64,000 bases of DNA from Psychroserpens sp041224425 (GCF_041224425.1 NZ_JBGFGL010000080.1:532992-596991); one strand, 5' to 3'; positions 38,101-46,099 are shown, counted from the stretch's first letter. Notes: generated from the letters alone by a model not told the origin. Made by a program: numbers and translations.

Positions 38101-39687
38101 AACCTTTACAAGTACGTCGGACTTGTAAAAAAACGAGTACCAACTGGTTCAAGAGCTACAACAAATAAAAGTGCAGTTCCTAGAGGTCTAGAAAAGGAAA
38201 AAGGTAAAGAAGAAAGTAAAAACAAAGAAGATGGGAACACTAACGATGTTGCTCAAAAACCAAAGTCTAAATCAGGTGCTGGAACAAAGATTTTAAATGG
38301 TGCCATCGACTTATTGACGAGTGTCAAACGAATACAAATCAACTATTCTGAAAACAATGGAACCTTCCTGCCAGGATACCTTCCTACACCAGGATTTTTA
38401 GGAACATTAAAGCCAACTTTAGGCTTTACATTTGGAAGCCAGCAAAACATTAGGGATTTAGCCGCCAGAAATGGGTGGTTGACAGTATTTCCAGATTTTA
38501 ACCAGCAGTATACTGAAGTTACAACTCGTATTTTGGATGTTTCCGCTAATCTTGAACCAATCAATGATTTAAAGATTGACATTACTGGTAACAGAACTTA
38601 TTCTGAAAACCTTACTCAAAACTTTAATACCACTGATATTAATGGTGATGGCTTAAGTGATACTTATAATGAATTGCTTACAAACTCTTTTGGTAACTTT
38701 AGTATTTCAACGGCACTTATTAAAACTGCTTTCCAAAAAAGTGATGAAACACAATCGCAAGCCTTTGACGACTTTAGAGCTAACAGAATAATCGTAGCAA
38801 ACCGTTTGGCACGAGATTTTTACGGTACTGAAAACTTTGCTCGTGATGGTGAAGGCTTCCCGTTAGGATTTGGTAAAAATAATCAAGCGGTTTTATTACC
38901 AGCATTCCTAGCGGCTTATAGAGGTAGAAGTGCAGATAAAATTGGCTTGTCGGCATTTAAAGACATTCCGATTCCAAATTGGCAAATAAAGTACACCGGA
39001 TTTATGAAGATGAAATGGTTTAAGAAAAACTTCAAGCGTTTTTCAATTACCCATGGTTACCGTTCTGGCTATACGATCAACCAATTCAGAACCAATCTTG
39101 ATTTGCCTCCTGGAGTATTGCAACCAGGTGTAACATATGAGAACCAAGATCCAGAAGTTCTGGACCAATCAGGAAACTATAAAAATGCAACAGTCTTCAG
39201 TAATATTAACTTAGAAGAACAATTTAGTCCATTGTTTAGGTTAGACTTTGAGATGAAAAATTCTGTCAAAATTCTTGCTGAGATGAAGAAAGATAGAATT
39301 TTGTCCTTGAGTTTTGATAACAACCTGCTTACTGAAATCCAAGGAAAGGAATATATACTCGGACTGGGATATCGTATTAAGGATGTGAGGATTCGATCTA
39401 AATTAGCTGGACCACGACAAATCATAAAAAGTGACTTGAATATGAAAGCCGATGTGTCTGTTCGAAACAATAAAACGATTATCAGAAACCTAGATATTGA
39501 TAACAATCAGATCACTCAAGGTCAAACTATTTGGGGAGCTAAGTTTGCAGCAGATTACGCCTTTACTAAAAATTTAACGGCCATTTTCTATTTTGACTAT
39601 ACTTTTTCAGAATATGAAATCTCGACAGCTTTTCCACAAACGACCATACGTACAGGGTTTACATTAAGATATAATTTTGGTAATTAA
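32194..39687 (+). CDS. sprA: Type IX secretion translocon SprA
   Basis: SprA is the giant outer-membrane beta barrel that forms the translocation channel of the type IX secretion system, needed for export of gliding adhesins and CTD-bearing enzymes. 2497 residues, close to the usual size of around 2400. Signal peptide ends FITNAQQ. Family-like blocks include EVIPQGSVEMDLGVLFTKQD, RLQVTANYDTESTFDFQNLV and ATAYVDDFEGTQGAIDLLSP. Two local oddities: a calcium-binding-type Asp-rich repeat at about residues 489-550, and a Lys/Glu-rich stretch at about 1995-2030. The start is TTG, two bases after ruvA, suggesting coupling. Confidence 0.96.
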   Translation: MSSTTNYTLLISLRRIFLLPMMVLVSFITNAQQNPSSQDSTKTGFALGSMSMPNPQSIVSKYTYDPVTDRYIYTEKVGEFNINYPIILTPAEYQRLVLLEQQKLYYKQKIDAADGKKEGTEEEQKNLLPEFYINSGFFETLFGGNTIEVIPQGSVEMDLGVLFTKQDNPTFSPRNRSNFTFDFDQRISLSLLGKVGTRLQVTANYDTESTFDFQNLVKLEYTPTEDDIVRKIEVGNVAMPLNSSLITGAQSLFGVKTELQFGKTRVTAIFSEQRSQSQSVVAQGGGTLEEFEFFVRDYDENRHYFLSQYFRNNYDEAMLRYPFINNNIQITRIEVWVTNRSNQTDNVRNIAAFQDLGESDVIGLDNAPPGFVNVGANQPPDNSNNDFDPTNIAGPGSLLSPLVRDITTVEQGILVPANEGFDFGKLENARKLIQGSDYQVQNQLGYISLNQRLLNDEILAVAFQYTIGGEVYQVGEFANDGINSIATNSDDDQDGIPNDADVDVNGDGTPDNGTDTDGDGINDNADADVNGDGVVDNGTDTNADGINDSFIVAEGSTQSLVLKMLKSPITNVEEPIWDLMMKNIYDTGAFQLEQEDFRLNIFYTEASPLNYISPVRDANGNILESFPAFDNNTPFDNTDDGEIVDTPLIRLFHLDRLNFNNDPQAGGDGFFDYVPGMTVIPQNGKIVFTKVEPFGRYLFDVLDNDGNPNNNAIDYEQETYTNLNQEKYVYDILYKSTKIAALDEAEKNKFQIKGRYKSSGGDGIPLGAFNVPRGSVVVTAGGRTLVEGVDYTVNYQIGRVQILDEALKASNIPINVSVENNAIFGQQTRRFTGVNVEHQFNENFVLGATLLNLNERPITQKANYNTEPINNTIFGFNGNYSTEVPFLTRLVNKLPNVDTDVPSNVSVRGEFAYLKPGAPKGTDFNNEATAYVDDFEGTQGAIDLLSPLSWFLSSRPRQLGRSYPGFGGEDENGIQNGFDRAFLNWYTIDPIFYSNQRPGGITDDDVSNLYTRRVFIDEVFPEIDIAQGQQTVINTLDLAYYPTERGPYNYDPSATNGVLNANNSWAGITRQITSTDFEQANVEYIDFWVQDPFLDDIAPANGGKLFINLGNISEDVLKDGKKQYENGLPESGNISDLVPTSYNTVVPRNQSLIYTFSTSGQERTNQDVGYDGYDDNEEATLIPNGAAFGPDPSNDNYTYYLNTDGDIFERYKRYNGLQGNSPDVFTDTNRGSTAQPDVEDINRDNTMNTIDSYFQYEIDVTPTSLNINNPQINDIKTRDVLLPNGQTREVKWYQFRIPISDPTEAIGGITDIRSVRFVRMYLTGFTQPRVLRFATLDLVRSDWRRYTLSLDEEPNNDNDNTDLNVGVVGLQQNDGNYVLPPGVQLEQLNNNNNIIRQNEQSLQVEVCELEPRDSRGVFKNISVDMRQYNKLRMFIHAEEGETGSLSDGDLVGFIRMGNDFTQNYYQIEVPLQVSSGSVSPESVWPEVNEINIELKALEQIKSLGITNGTLANEDPTFYNLVDGELVEVNEFDPHTIGQQRLAIKGNPNFGDIRVLMVGLKNPDNNGMNACGEVWFNELRLSDLDNEGGWAAVAALDANFADFADISATGRKSTIGFGSVEQRPNERSREDVQQYDVVTNMNLGQLLPKKWGIQIPFNYGIGEEVITPEYDEFYRDIKLETQLENTNNRDSILNVNESYTKRQSINFIGVRKNRTTDKTPRFYDVENLTFNYSYNKTEHRDFEIENSLDQNVRAGVNYNYSFQPMNIEPFKKNDSLFRGKYWKILKDFNFNPIPTSFSVNTDIIRQFNKQKFREVDLTGDNIGLQELFRRNYNFNLQYVINYNLTKALSLNFTASNQNIVRNYFINDVINGRQDPSLDVWDGFFDLGDPNIQNQQLQINYEIPLYKIPTLSFLRATYSYTGDFQWQKGSDLNQNLEIRDVDNPDIIRSYNLGNSIQNANTHNINSTLNMENLYKYVGLVKKRVPTGSRATTNKSAVPRGLEKEKGKEESKNKEDGNTNDVAQKPKSKSGAGTKILNGAIDLLTSVKRIQINYSENNGTFLPGYLPTPGFLGTLKPTLGFTFGSQQNIRDLAARNGWLTVFPDFNQQYTEVTTRILDVSANLEPINDLKIDITGNRTYSENLTQNFNTTDINGDGLSDTYNELLTNSFGNFSISTALIKTAFQKSDETQSQAFDDFRANRIIVANRLARDFYGTENFARDGEGFPLGFGKNNQAVLLPAFLAAYRGRSADKIGLSAFKDIPIPNWQIKYTGFMKMKWFKKNFKRFSITHGYRSGYTINQFRTNLDLPPGVLQPGVTYENQDPEVLDQSGNYKNATVFSNINLEEQFSPLFRLDFEMKNSVKILAEMKKDRILSLSFDNNLLTEIQGKEYILGLGYRIKDVRIRSKLAGPRQIIKSDLNMKADVSVRNNKTIIRNLDIDNNQITQGQTIWGAKFAADYAFTKNLTAIFYFDYTFSEYEISTAFPQTTIRTGFTLRYNFGN
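33660..33840 (+). repeat. Thrombospondin type 3-like calcium-binding repeats within sprA
   Basis: Coding repeat with a D-x-D-x-D-G pattern: DDDQDGIPNDADVDVNGDG, then DTDGDGINDNADADVNGDG, then DTNADGINDS. At the DNA level it is a run of related GATGGTGAT-like words. These loops normally bind calcium. Confidence 0.75.
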
Positions 39688-39711
39688 CACTAGGTTTTAA
39701 ACCAAAACAAT

Positions 39712-39719
39712 TATTTTTG
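39712..39719 (+). promoter_or_regulatory. -7 element of gcvH promoter
   Basis: TATTTTTG, an exact TAnnTTTG, 26 bases before the gcvH ATG. It gives gcvH its own promoter after sprA. Confidence 0.5.
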
Positions 39720-39745
39720 TCAGTAATAATATATTAACGATTCTA

Positions 39746-40126
39746 ATGAATATACCATCAGATTTAAAGTACACTAAAGACCACGAATGGGTTAAGATTG
39801 AAGGCGATACTGCTATCGTAGGCATTACAGATTTTGCTCAAGGCGAATTGGGAGATATTGTTTATGTGGAAGTAGAAACAGTTGATGAAGTCCTTGATGC
39901 TGAAGAGATCTTTGGAACAGTCGAAGCTGTGAAGACCGTTTCAGATTTGTTTTTACCGCTTTCAGGAGAAATAATTGAATTCAATGAATCTCTTGAGGAC
40001 GAGCCTGAAAAAGTAAATTCCGATCCTTATGGTGATGGCTGGATGATTAAAATTAAATATTCTGATGCGTCAGAAATTGATAGCTTGTTATCCGCTGAAG
40101 ATTATAAAGCCATTGTAGGTGCTTAA
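39746..40126 (+). CDS. gcvH: Glycine cleavage system H protein
   Basis: Lipoyl carrier protein of the glycine cleavage system, shuttling the aminomethyl group between the P, T and L proteins. 126 residues, normal. The lipoylated lysine lies in GTVEAVKTVSDLFLP, and the N-terminus MNIPSDLKYTKDHEWVK is typical. The other gcv genes are not here. gcvH after sprA is a recurrent arrangement in Bacteroidota. Confidence 0.97.
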   Translation: MNIPSDLKYTKDHEWVKIEGDTAIVGITDFAQGELGDIVYVEVETVDEVLDAEEIFGTVEAVKTVSDLFLPLSGEIIEFNESLEDEPEKVNSDPYGDGWMIKIKYSDASEIDSLLSAEDYKAIVGA

Positions 40127-40481
40127 GCGCTGGGCATTACCAATTTTACTTACATACGTTGTTGCTCTAACCATAGGGAGCTTAAGTCAGGTGTCTTCTG
40201 TACCAGATTTAGGATCGTCATTTGATGATAAAATCTATCATTTTTTGGCCTATGCTATATTGACGTTCCTAATCTTTAATTTTTTGAGGAGTACATCGTT
40301 AAAAGCACCTTTGTTTAGTGCTGCATTAGTTTCGGTTGTTTATGGCATTATTATTGAGGTATTACAATCAGTATTGACAGATTTCAGAACACCAGATTAC
40401 TTAGATGTTATTGCCAATACCATAGGTACTGTAATAATGTACATCAGTGTACTCTTTGCAGGCAAAGGAAAGTTAAAATAA
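40119..40481 (+). CDS. VanZ-family membrane protein
   Basis: Membrane protein of 120 residues with four hydrophobic segments. Family-like features: DDKIYHFLAYAILTFL near the start and YGIIIEVLQSVLTDFRTPDY, then DVIANTIG. VanZ proteins are linked to teicoplanin resistance in enterococci, but in Bacteroidota this short form has no known role. The GTG start lies inside the end of gcvH (8-base overlap), so translation is probably coupled. Confidence 0.85.
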   Translation: MLKRWALPILLTYVVALTIGSLSQVSSVPDLGSSFDDKIYHFLAYAILTFLIFNFLRSTSLKAPLFSAALVSVVYGIIIEVLQSVLTDFRTPDYLDVIANTIGTVIMYISVLFAGKGKLK

Positions 40482-40503
40482 ATAACGGTTTGTTTTTTTA
40501 GCA

Positions 40504-40511
40504 TATTTTTG
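40504..40511 (+). promoter_or_regulatory. -7 element of the first TonB-like gene
   Basis: TATTTTTG, an exact TAnnTTTG, 34 bases before the ATG. Confidence 0.45.
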
Positions 40512-40545
40512 GTTAAATTAGCAATCCTATAAAACCTGAATAGAA

Positions 40546-41295
40546 ATGGAATCAAAAAAGAATACAAAATTGGAGCCTAAAAAGCATCATAAGTCGGATG
40601 TAAGTAGAAATGCATCCCTTTATTTTGCAGTAGGTTTGGCCTTGATGATGACATTGACTTATCTTACTATTAACTATAAGTCTTACGATAAGTCTAATAT
40701 CGATATAGGCCAGCTAAATGTTGATGATGAACTAGAAGAAGAAATTCCAATTACACAACAAGAGATTATCCCACCACCTCCACCACCTCCACCACCTGTA
40801 GTTCCTGAGGAAATTGAGATTGTAGAGGATGAGAAAGAGGTTGAGGAAACTGTTATCGAGTCTACTGAAACAGATCAAGAAGAAGAAATTGTTGAGGTTG
40901 AAGAGGTCGAAGTAGAAGAAGTAGAAGAAGACATAGAAGTTCCATTTGCGGTTATTGAGAATGTACCGGTTTTCCCAGGATGCGAAAAGGAAAAGACTAA
41001 TAATGCCAAGAAGCAATGTATGTCTGAAAAGATTGCAAAGTTTGTGAACAGAAAGTTTAATACCGAGCTTGCCTCAGACTTAGGGCTTTCAGGGAAACAA
41101 CGTATAAGTGTGATTTTCAAGATTGATAAAACAGGTAATATTACAAATGTTCGTGCAAGAGCTCCACATCCTGGTTTAGAGAAAGAAGCTAAACGGGTTA
41201 TTAACTTATTACCTAAAATGCAACCTGGAAAGCAAAGAGGTAAGGCTGTAACAGTACCTTATTCTTTACCAATCTTATTCCAAGTTCAAGACTAG
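40546..41295 (+). CDS. TonB-like energy transducer
   Basis: TonB-type protein of 249 residues: short cytoplasmic start, one transmembrane helix (ASLYFAVGLALMMTLTYLTI), a nine-proline run, a very acidic Glu/Val linker (about residues 85-130) and a C-terminal TonB domain (about 140-249). TonB couples the inner-membrane proton gradient to outer-membrane receptors. The domain has the Bacteroidota form, beginning VPVFPGCEKEKTNNAKKQCM with a cysteine pair. No exbB/exbD is adjacent. The next two genes carry the same C-terminal domain type. Confidence 0.85.
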   Translation: MESKKNTKLEPKKHHKSDVSRNASLYFAVGLALMMTLTYLTINYKSYDKSNIDIGQLNVDDELEEEIPITQQEIIPPPPPPPPPVVPEEIEIVEDEKEVEETVIESTETDQEEEIVEVEEVEVEEVEEDIEVPFAVIENVPVFPGCEKEKTNNAKKQCMSEKIAKFVNRKFNTELASDLGLSGKQRISVIFKIDKTGNITNVRARAPHPGLEKEAKRVINLLPKMQPGKQRGKAVTVPYSLPILFQVQD

Positions 41296-41319
41296 ATATT
41301 CAGTTTTAGCTATATATTC

Positions 41320-41352
41320 AAAATCCCATCTAAATTTTTAGATGGGATTTTT
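41320..41352 (+). terminator. Terminator after first TonB-like gene
   Basis: Stem AAATCCCATCTAAA / TTTAGATGGGATTT with a very short loop, then a T run. Confidence 0.85.
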
Positions 41353-41408
41353 ACTTTGGTATGCTTATTGTGATTTTTTCAAAATATTAACATTAACATT
41401 CTAGTATT

Positions 41409-42206
41409 ATGAAAAATTTAAAGAAAAAGCATGATATTGCTGGTCAGAGCAATAAAAACATGCAAAAATCACAAAAGCATGATGCAAATTTACAAAAAAA
41501 CTCTACGTTGTATTTTCAAATTGGTTTAATTCTTTGCCTTCTAGGAACCTATGGCATCTTTGAAATGGAGTTTGAAACCAAAGTCATTAAAATTGAAGAT
41601 ATGGTTGACAATGATGATTTTATTGATATTGATGTCAAGAATTACATTGTTGAAGCTAAACCACAAGTCCAAAAGCAAGTTAAAAAGCAATCCCAAAAAA
41701 TAGTTAGCAAAGCTCCTATGGTTGTAAAGAATAATGTTGCTATTGTGCCAACAAAAGTTGATATCGCCACTCCAAAAGTGGTGTCAGAACCGTTTACAAT
41801 CAACACTACTATTGAAAATAAAACGGATAATACACCATCAATTGATCAGCCTTTAACTTTGATTGCTGTAGAACGGGTTCCTATTTATCCAGGTTGTGAA
41901 AGTGCTGAGAGCAATAGCGAACGTTTAAAATGCATGTCGCAAAAATTGGCCAAACTCATCCAAAGAAAATTCAATACAGATTTAGCGGCTGATTATGGAC
42001 TTTCAGGTTTACAGAAAATAGATGTACAATTCAGGATTGATAAAAATGGCCGTATTTCAGATATTAAAACCAGAGCGCCACTTAAGCCATTGGAAGATGA
42101 AGCAGAACGAGTCGTGGGTAAAATTCCGCAAATGACACCTGGTATGCAGAGAAATCAGCCAGTTTCGGTAATATATAATTTGCCTATTAAATTTAAAGTG
42201 CAGTAA
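41409..42206 (+). CDS. Second TonB-like protein (no proline-rich linker)
   Basis: Paralogue of the preceding gene, 265 residues: a Lys-rich cytoplasmic start, one transmembrane helix (TLYFQIGLILCLLGTYGIF), a Lys/Val-rich linker without the proline run, and a C-terminal TonB domain (about 150-265). The domain aligns well with its neighbour: VPIYPGCESAESNSERLKCM here against VPVFPGCEKEKTNNAKKQCM there, followed in both by a KFNT-DLA-D-GLSG block. The linker has changed from acidic to basic, which suggests a different partner. Separate terminators follow each gene, so they are independently transcribed. Confidence 0.8.
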   Translation: MKNLKKKHDIAGQSNKNMQKSQKHDANLQKNSTLYFQIGLILCLLGTYGIFEMEFETKVIKIEDMVDNDDFIDIDVKNYIVEAKPQVQKQVKKQSQKIVSKAPMVVKNNVAIVPTKVDIATPKVVSEPFTINTTIENKTDNTPSIDQPLTLIAVERVPIYPGCESAESNSERLKCMSQKLAKLIQRKFNTDLAADYGLSGLQKIDVQFRIDKNGRISDIKTRAPLKPLEDEAERVVGKIPQMTPGMQRNQPVSVIYNLPIKFKVQ

Positions 42207-42226
42207 TATTGATTAAATAGATACTT

Positions 42227-42258
42227 AAACCGTTATCGTTAGATAGCGGTTTTCTTGT
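42227..42258 (+). terminator. Terminator after second TonB-like gene
   Basis: Stem AAACCGTTATC / GATAGCGGTTT (one G-T pair) with a four-base loop and a T-rich tail. Confidence 0.75.
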
Positions 42259-42334
42259 TTCAATTGGTTTGGCAATGGTTTCCGCTTTTGAAAAAAATAG
42301 TATCTTTCCAGCATCAAAATAAGATTACATATTT

Positions 42335-44443
42335 ATGAGGAATTGTTGCTTTATCATGTTTGTTTTATGGTTGGGGTTATTGAATGCACAAACTCTTGAA
42401 GTCTATGAAAAATCGCCTGTTTTTCCAGAATGTGAATCGCAGCCGATAGAGCAACTTAAAGTTTGTTTTAACAATAAACTAAACACCTTTATTTTCAACA
42501 ATTTCAAAACACCTGAAATAGTTAATGAAGAATCGTATAAAGGCGATGTCAAAATACTTTTTGAAGTCGATAAAGAGGGAAACATCAATTTACTTTATGT
42601 CGATGCAGTATATGATGAGCTAAAAGATGAAACAAAGCGGGTTTTTGATACTTTGCCTAAAGTGATTCCTGGCACTTACAATGGTAAGCCAACCTATTTT
42701 CAGTATTCCCTAACGGTGAAAATTCCTTTGGTAAATCCTGAAGAATTGTCAACAGGAACCAAATCGTTACCAGACGTTAAGGAGGTCAAAGATTTGAATG
42801 CGCTTGTAAGTAATGAATACGATAGTGTTAGTAATGACATCAGAACCTACGAAAAATTAGAATATAAAAGTCAGTTAAACATTCCGTTCACACATAATTA
42901 TTATGCGCGATTTGACCAACAAATGAATGGTTTGGGCACTAATAGCCATACAGCCGCGAAACCATTTATGTTTCAGGAAGTGGCTAGATATTACGATTTT
43001 GAGTCAGAAAAGGAAGCCTTGGTTAAAGGTTCTGACGAATGGTGGAGCAGAAAAATATGGGATGAACATCTGGTCGCTATCCAAGGAAAGGATTACTGGT
43101 TTACCGTTGACCCTATTTTTGATTTGCAAGTAGGAAAAGACACGGAAGCAGATTTTAGCACGACCTATAATAACACAAGAGGGTTATTCTTACAGGCTGG
43201 ACTCGGCAAAAAATTTAATTTTTCAGCATCGGTTTATGAAAGTCAAGGAAGGTTTGCGCATTACTTTAACCAATATGCCGAAAGCCTGAAAGCTTCAGGT
43301 TCAGATCCAGCAATCATTCCTGGACGAGGTATCGCAAAACGATTTAAGAAGGATTCTTATGATTATCCTGTAGCAGAAGCTTATTTGTCATATACGCCTG
43401 CAGACTTTTTGAATATACAATTTGGTCATGGCAAGAATTTTATTGGTGATGGGTACCGTTCATTGTTGCAGAGCGATGTGTCAAGCCCTTATCCGTTTTT
43501 AAAATTGAACACTAACTTTTGGAAAATCAAGTACACAAATACTTGGATGTGGTTAAGAGATGTCAGACCTGAAGTTACTGAAGATGGTGCCTTCCTAACC
43601 AAGTATATGGCCAATCATTATTTGAGTTGGAATGTTTCCAAACGACTCAATGTAGGTCTTTTTGAATCGGTTATGTGGATTGACTCAAATGATAGAGGAT
43701 TTGATATCAACTATCTCAATCCAGTCATTTTTTATAGAGCTATTGAATTTGCTACTGGTCCAGAAGCAGGTAATGCCATAATTGGATTATCTGCTAAATA
43801 CAAATGGAATAATAAGGTTAATTTATACGGACAATTTATTCTGGATGAATTCTCTTTGGGAGATATCACTGGAGGAAACAAAAGCTGGAAAAACAAATAT
43901 GGATATCAGTTAGGAGTGAAATATTTTGATGCCTTTAAAGTGAGAAATTTAACACTTCAGATAGAGTATAACAGAGTACGTCCTTATACTTATTCCCATA
44001 ATTCAACTATTTTAAATTATGCACATAATAATCAGCCAATGGCCCATCTTTGGGGAGCAAACTTTAGTGAAGCAATCTTAATAGGAAGATACACTTATAA
44101 GCGTTGGTATGGTGATGCAAAGTTCATTTTTGGAAAACGTGGATTCGATTTTAATGAAGGGAATGACTTTGCCAATTATGGAGGTGATATTTACAGAACT
44201 GAAAATGATCGTGTTGCCGACACAGGAATAACCGTTGGTCAAGGGAATACAACCCAAGTGTTTCAAGCTGATTTACAAGCAGGCTATATTGTCAATCCAG
44301 TAAGTAACTTAAGACTCTTTACAAACTTTACCTACAGGAATTATAACCCAGAAGCAGAAACAGCTTCAACCATTAATAATAATACGGTTTGGTTCAACGT
44401 AGGTTTGAGAACCGACTTGTTCAATTGGTATAATGATTTCTAA
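42335..44443 (+). CDS. remB: RemB-like gliding motility / Wzi-type barrel protein with TonB-type N-terminal domain
   Basis: Exported outer-membrane protein, 702 residues. Signal peptide (ends LLNAQ). Residues about 20-130 form a TonB-C-like domain (EKSPVFPECESQPIEQLKVC, then GDVKILFEVDKEGNINLLYV) related to the C-terminal domains of the two genes just upstream. The rest (about 200-702) resembles a capsule-assembly Wzi-type barrel, with NIQFGHGKNFIGDGYRSLLQ and DINYLNPVIFYRAIEFATGP. I recognise this as the flavobacterial protein called RemB, linked to gliding motility in Flavobacterium johnsoniae; that name rests on memory of the family. No TM anchor precedes the TonB-type domain, so here it should sit in the periplasm. 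Confidence 0.8.
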   Translation: MRNCCFIMFVLWLGLLNAQTLEVYEKSPVFPECESQPIEQLKVCFNNKLNTFIFNNFKTPEIVNEESYKGDVKILFEVDKEGNINLLYVDAVYDELKDETKRVFDTLPKVIPGTYNGKPTYFQYSLTVKIPLVNPEELSTGTKSLPDVKEVKDLNALVSNEYDSVSNDIRTYEKLEYKSQLNIPFTHNYYARFDQQMNGLGTNSHTAAKPFMFQEVARYYDFESEKEALVKGSDEWWSRKIWDEHLVAIQGKDYWFTVDPIFDLQVGKDTEADFSTTYNNTRGLFLQAGLGKKFNFSASVYESQGRFAHYFNQYAESLKASGSDPAIIPGRGIAKRFKKDSYDYPVAEAYLSYTPADFLNIQFGHGKNFIGDGYRSLLQSDVSSPYPFLKLNTNFWKIKYTNTWMWLRDVRPEVTEDGAFLTKYMANHYLSWNVSKRLNVGLFESVMWIDSNDRGFDINYLNPVIFYRAIEFATGPEAGNAIIGLSAKYKWNNKVNLYGQFILDEFSLGDITGGNKSWKNKYGYQLGVKYFDAFKVRNLTLQIEYNRVRPYTYSHNSTILNYAHNNQPMAHLWGANFSEAILIGRYTYKRWYGDAKFIFGKRGFDFNEGNDFANYGGDIYRTENDRVADTGITVGQGNTTQVFQADLQAGYIVNPVSNLRLFTNFTYRNYNPEAETASTINNNTVWFNVGLRTDLFNWYNDF

Positions 44444-44466
44444 TTATTAATTACTCACTAATAGCA

Positions 44467-44497
44467 TTGCTCAAAACGTTTTTTCAGAGTATCTTTG
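44467..44497 (+). promoter_or_regulatory. Promoter of ctaB operon
   Basis: TTG (44467-44469), a 20-base spacer and TATCTTTG (44490-44497): a full match to the Bacteroidota -33/-7 layout. Predicted leader about 20 bases. Confidence 0.7.
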
Positions 44498-44521
44498 CGC
44501 ACGCATTAAAAACAACTTCTT

Positions 44522-45415
44522 TTGAGTTCTGCAAAAACTTCAATTCATAAGCCTTCAATGATTTCCGACTTTAAGGAAATCACCAAGATAAGACTTTCTG
44601 TAAGTGTTGTGTTTTCTGCTCTTGCAGGTTACTTATTAGGAGCAGTTGAGGTTGATATTTACACTTTGATTTTACTGGCATTAGGTGGTTATTTCATGGT
44701 TGGCGCTTCAAACGCTTACAATCAAATTATTGAAAAAGATCTGGATGCTTTAATGGACAGAACCAAAAACCGTCCTGTTCCAGCTAAACGAATGTCGGTT
44801 CAAACAGCATTTATTATTGCGACCCTTTTTACTATTTTAGGGATTGGCACACTGTATGTCATTAACCCTAAAACCGCTATGTATGGTGCCATTTCTATTT
44901 TCTTGTATACCTGTGTTTATACGCCTTTAAAAACAAAAACGCCTTTGGCAGTATTTGTTGGTGCAATTCCAGGTGCTATTCCATTTATGTTAGGTTGGGT
45001 TGCTGCTCGAAATGATTTTGGTATTGAACCGGGAACCTTATTTGCCTTACAGTTCTTTTGGCAGTTTCCTCATTTTTGGGCGATTGGGTGGTTTTTGTTT
45101 GAAGACTATCAAAAAGGAGGGTTTTATATGTTACCAACTGGAAAACGGGATAAAGGAACAGCTGTTCAAACCATCATGTACACTATTTGGACAATCTTAA
45201 TTTCAATCGTGCCTGTTTTTGGAGTTACTGGCGATTTAAAATTATCAATCGTAGCAGCAATTATTGTGTTCTTACTCGGATTAGTAATGTTGTATTATGC
45301 ATTTGAATTATTTAAAAAGCGAACGGCTAAAGCAGCTAAGCAGTTAATGCTTTCAAGTGTTTCTTATATCACGCTTTTGCAGATTGTTTATGTCGTCGAT
45401 AAATTTGTAAGATAA
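44522..45415 (+). CDS. ctaB: Protohaem IX farnesyltransferase (haem O synthase)
   Basis: Membrane prenyltransferase that converts haem B to haem O for the terminal oxidase. 297 residues, about eight to nine helices. The two Asp-rich motifs are conserved: NAYNQIIEKDLDALMDRTKN and the later FFWQFPHFWAIGWFLFEDY with its downstream residues. The start is TTG at 44522; ATG 44558 (MISDFKEITK) is an alternative. It is first in an operon with oxidase subunits III and IV and the copper-insertion factor SCO, so its product directly serves the oxidase made from coxBA. Confidence 0.95.
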   Translation: MSSAKTSIHKPSMISDFKEITKIRLSVSVVFSALAGYLLGAVEVDIYTLILLALGGYFMVGASNAYNQIIEKDLDALMDRTKNRPVPAKRMSVQTAFIIATLFTILGIGTLYVINPKTAMYGAISIFLYTCVYTPLKTKTPLAVFVGAIPGAIPFMLGWVAARNDFGIEPGTLFALQFFWQFPHFWAIGWFLFEDYQKGGFYMLPTGKRDKGTAVQTIMYTIWTILISIVPVFGVTGDLKLSIVAAIIVFLLGLVMLYYAFELFKKRTAKAAKQLMLSSVSYITLLQIVYVVDKFVR

Positions 45416-45416
45416 T

Positions 45417-45998
45417 ATGGATTTAACTGAAGGAACTTTCAAAGAAAAAAATGATAGAGCTAAACGCATGATGCTTTGGTTCGGAATCATATCACTTATC
45501 ATGTCGTTTGCTGGGTTTACAAGTGCTGTTTTGGTAAGTAGAAATCGTGAAGATTGGTTGAGTGATATAGAAATGCCAAATGCATTTTTGATAAGCTGTG
45601 TATTGATAATCATCAGTAGTCTGACATTCATTTTTGCTAAACGTGCCTTAAAAGAAAATAATAGGAGTCTCACAACACTCTTGTTAATAGCAACCTTTGT
45701 GCTTGGAGTGGCATTTATTATAAGTCAGTTTTTAGGTTTTGGAGAGATTATTTCTTCAGGATACAATTTTACAGGTCCAACCAGTAATGTGACCATTAGC
45801 TTTATTTATGTCATTGCGTTTGTTCATATATTACATGTAATTGCTGGACTGATTTCGATTTTGGTCGTAATTTATAATCATTTTAAACAAAAATATAATG
45901 CCACAGAAATGTTAGGGATGAACCTTTCAGCAACATTTTGGCATTTTATAGATATACTGTGGATATTCTTGTTTTTGTTTTTGAAATTTCTGATATAA
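45417..45998 (+). CDS. Cytochrome c oxidase subunit III, short paralogue
   Basis: Subunit III-family membrane protein, 193 residues, five hydrophobic helices. Family-like motifs: FVHILHVIAGLISIL and the C-terminal ATFWHFIDILWIFLFLFLKF. One base separates it from the ctaB stop. A second, longer subunit III gene follows. Such pairs are usual in Bacteroidota oxidase operons. Which of the two is in the mature oxidase cannot be told from sequence. Confidence 0.9.
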   Translation: MDLTEGTFKEKNDRAKRMMLWFGIISLIMSFAGFTSAVLVSRNREDWLSDIEMPNAFLISCVLIIISSLTFIFAKRALKENNRSLTTLLLIATFVLGVAFIISQFLGFGEIISSGYNFTGPTSNVTISFIYVIAFVHILHVIAGLISILVVIYNHFKQKYNATEMLGMNLSATFWHFIDILWIFLFLFLKFLI

Positions 45999-46099
45999 AA
46001 ACAAGGTGTTTTTTGGTGTAAAAATTCGATATCTAAGCTAGCAGGCATCATTGATTTCAATTTTTAGAAGTGGATGTTTTTTTAGATTGATAAAATGAT

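Noticed and set aside
39672..39708. TTTTGG / CCAAAA pairing after sprA as a terminator
   Set aside because: The loop is long and no T run follows directly; the nearby TATTTTTG fits a gcvH promoter better.
40732..41120. Antisense reading frames opposite the first TonB-like gene
   Set aside because: They mirror the Glu/Val-rich and proline-rich linkers and give low-complexity Phe/Asn- or Ser/Thr-rich products.
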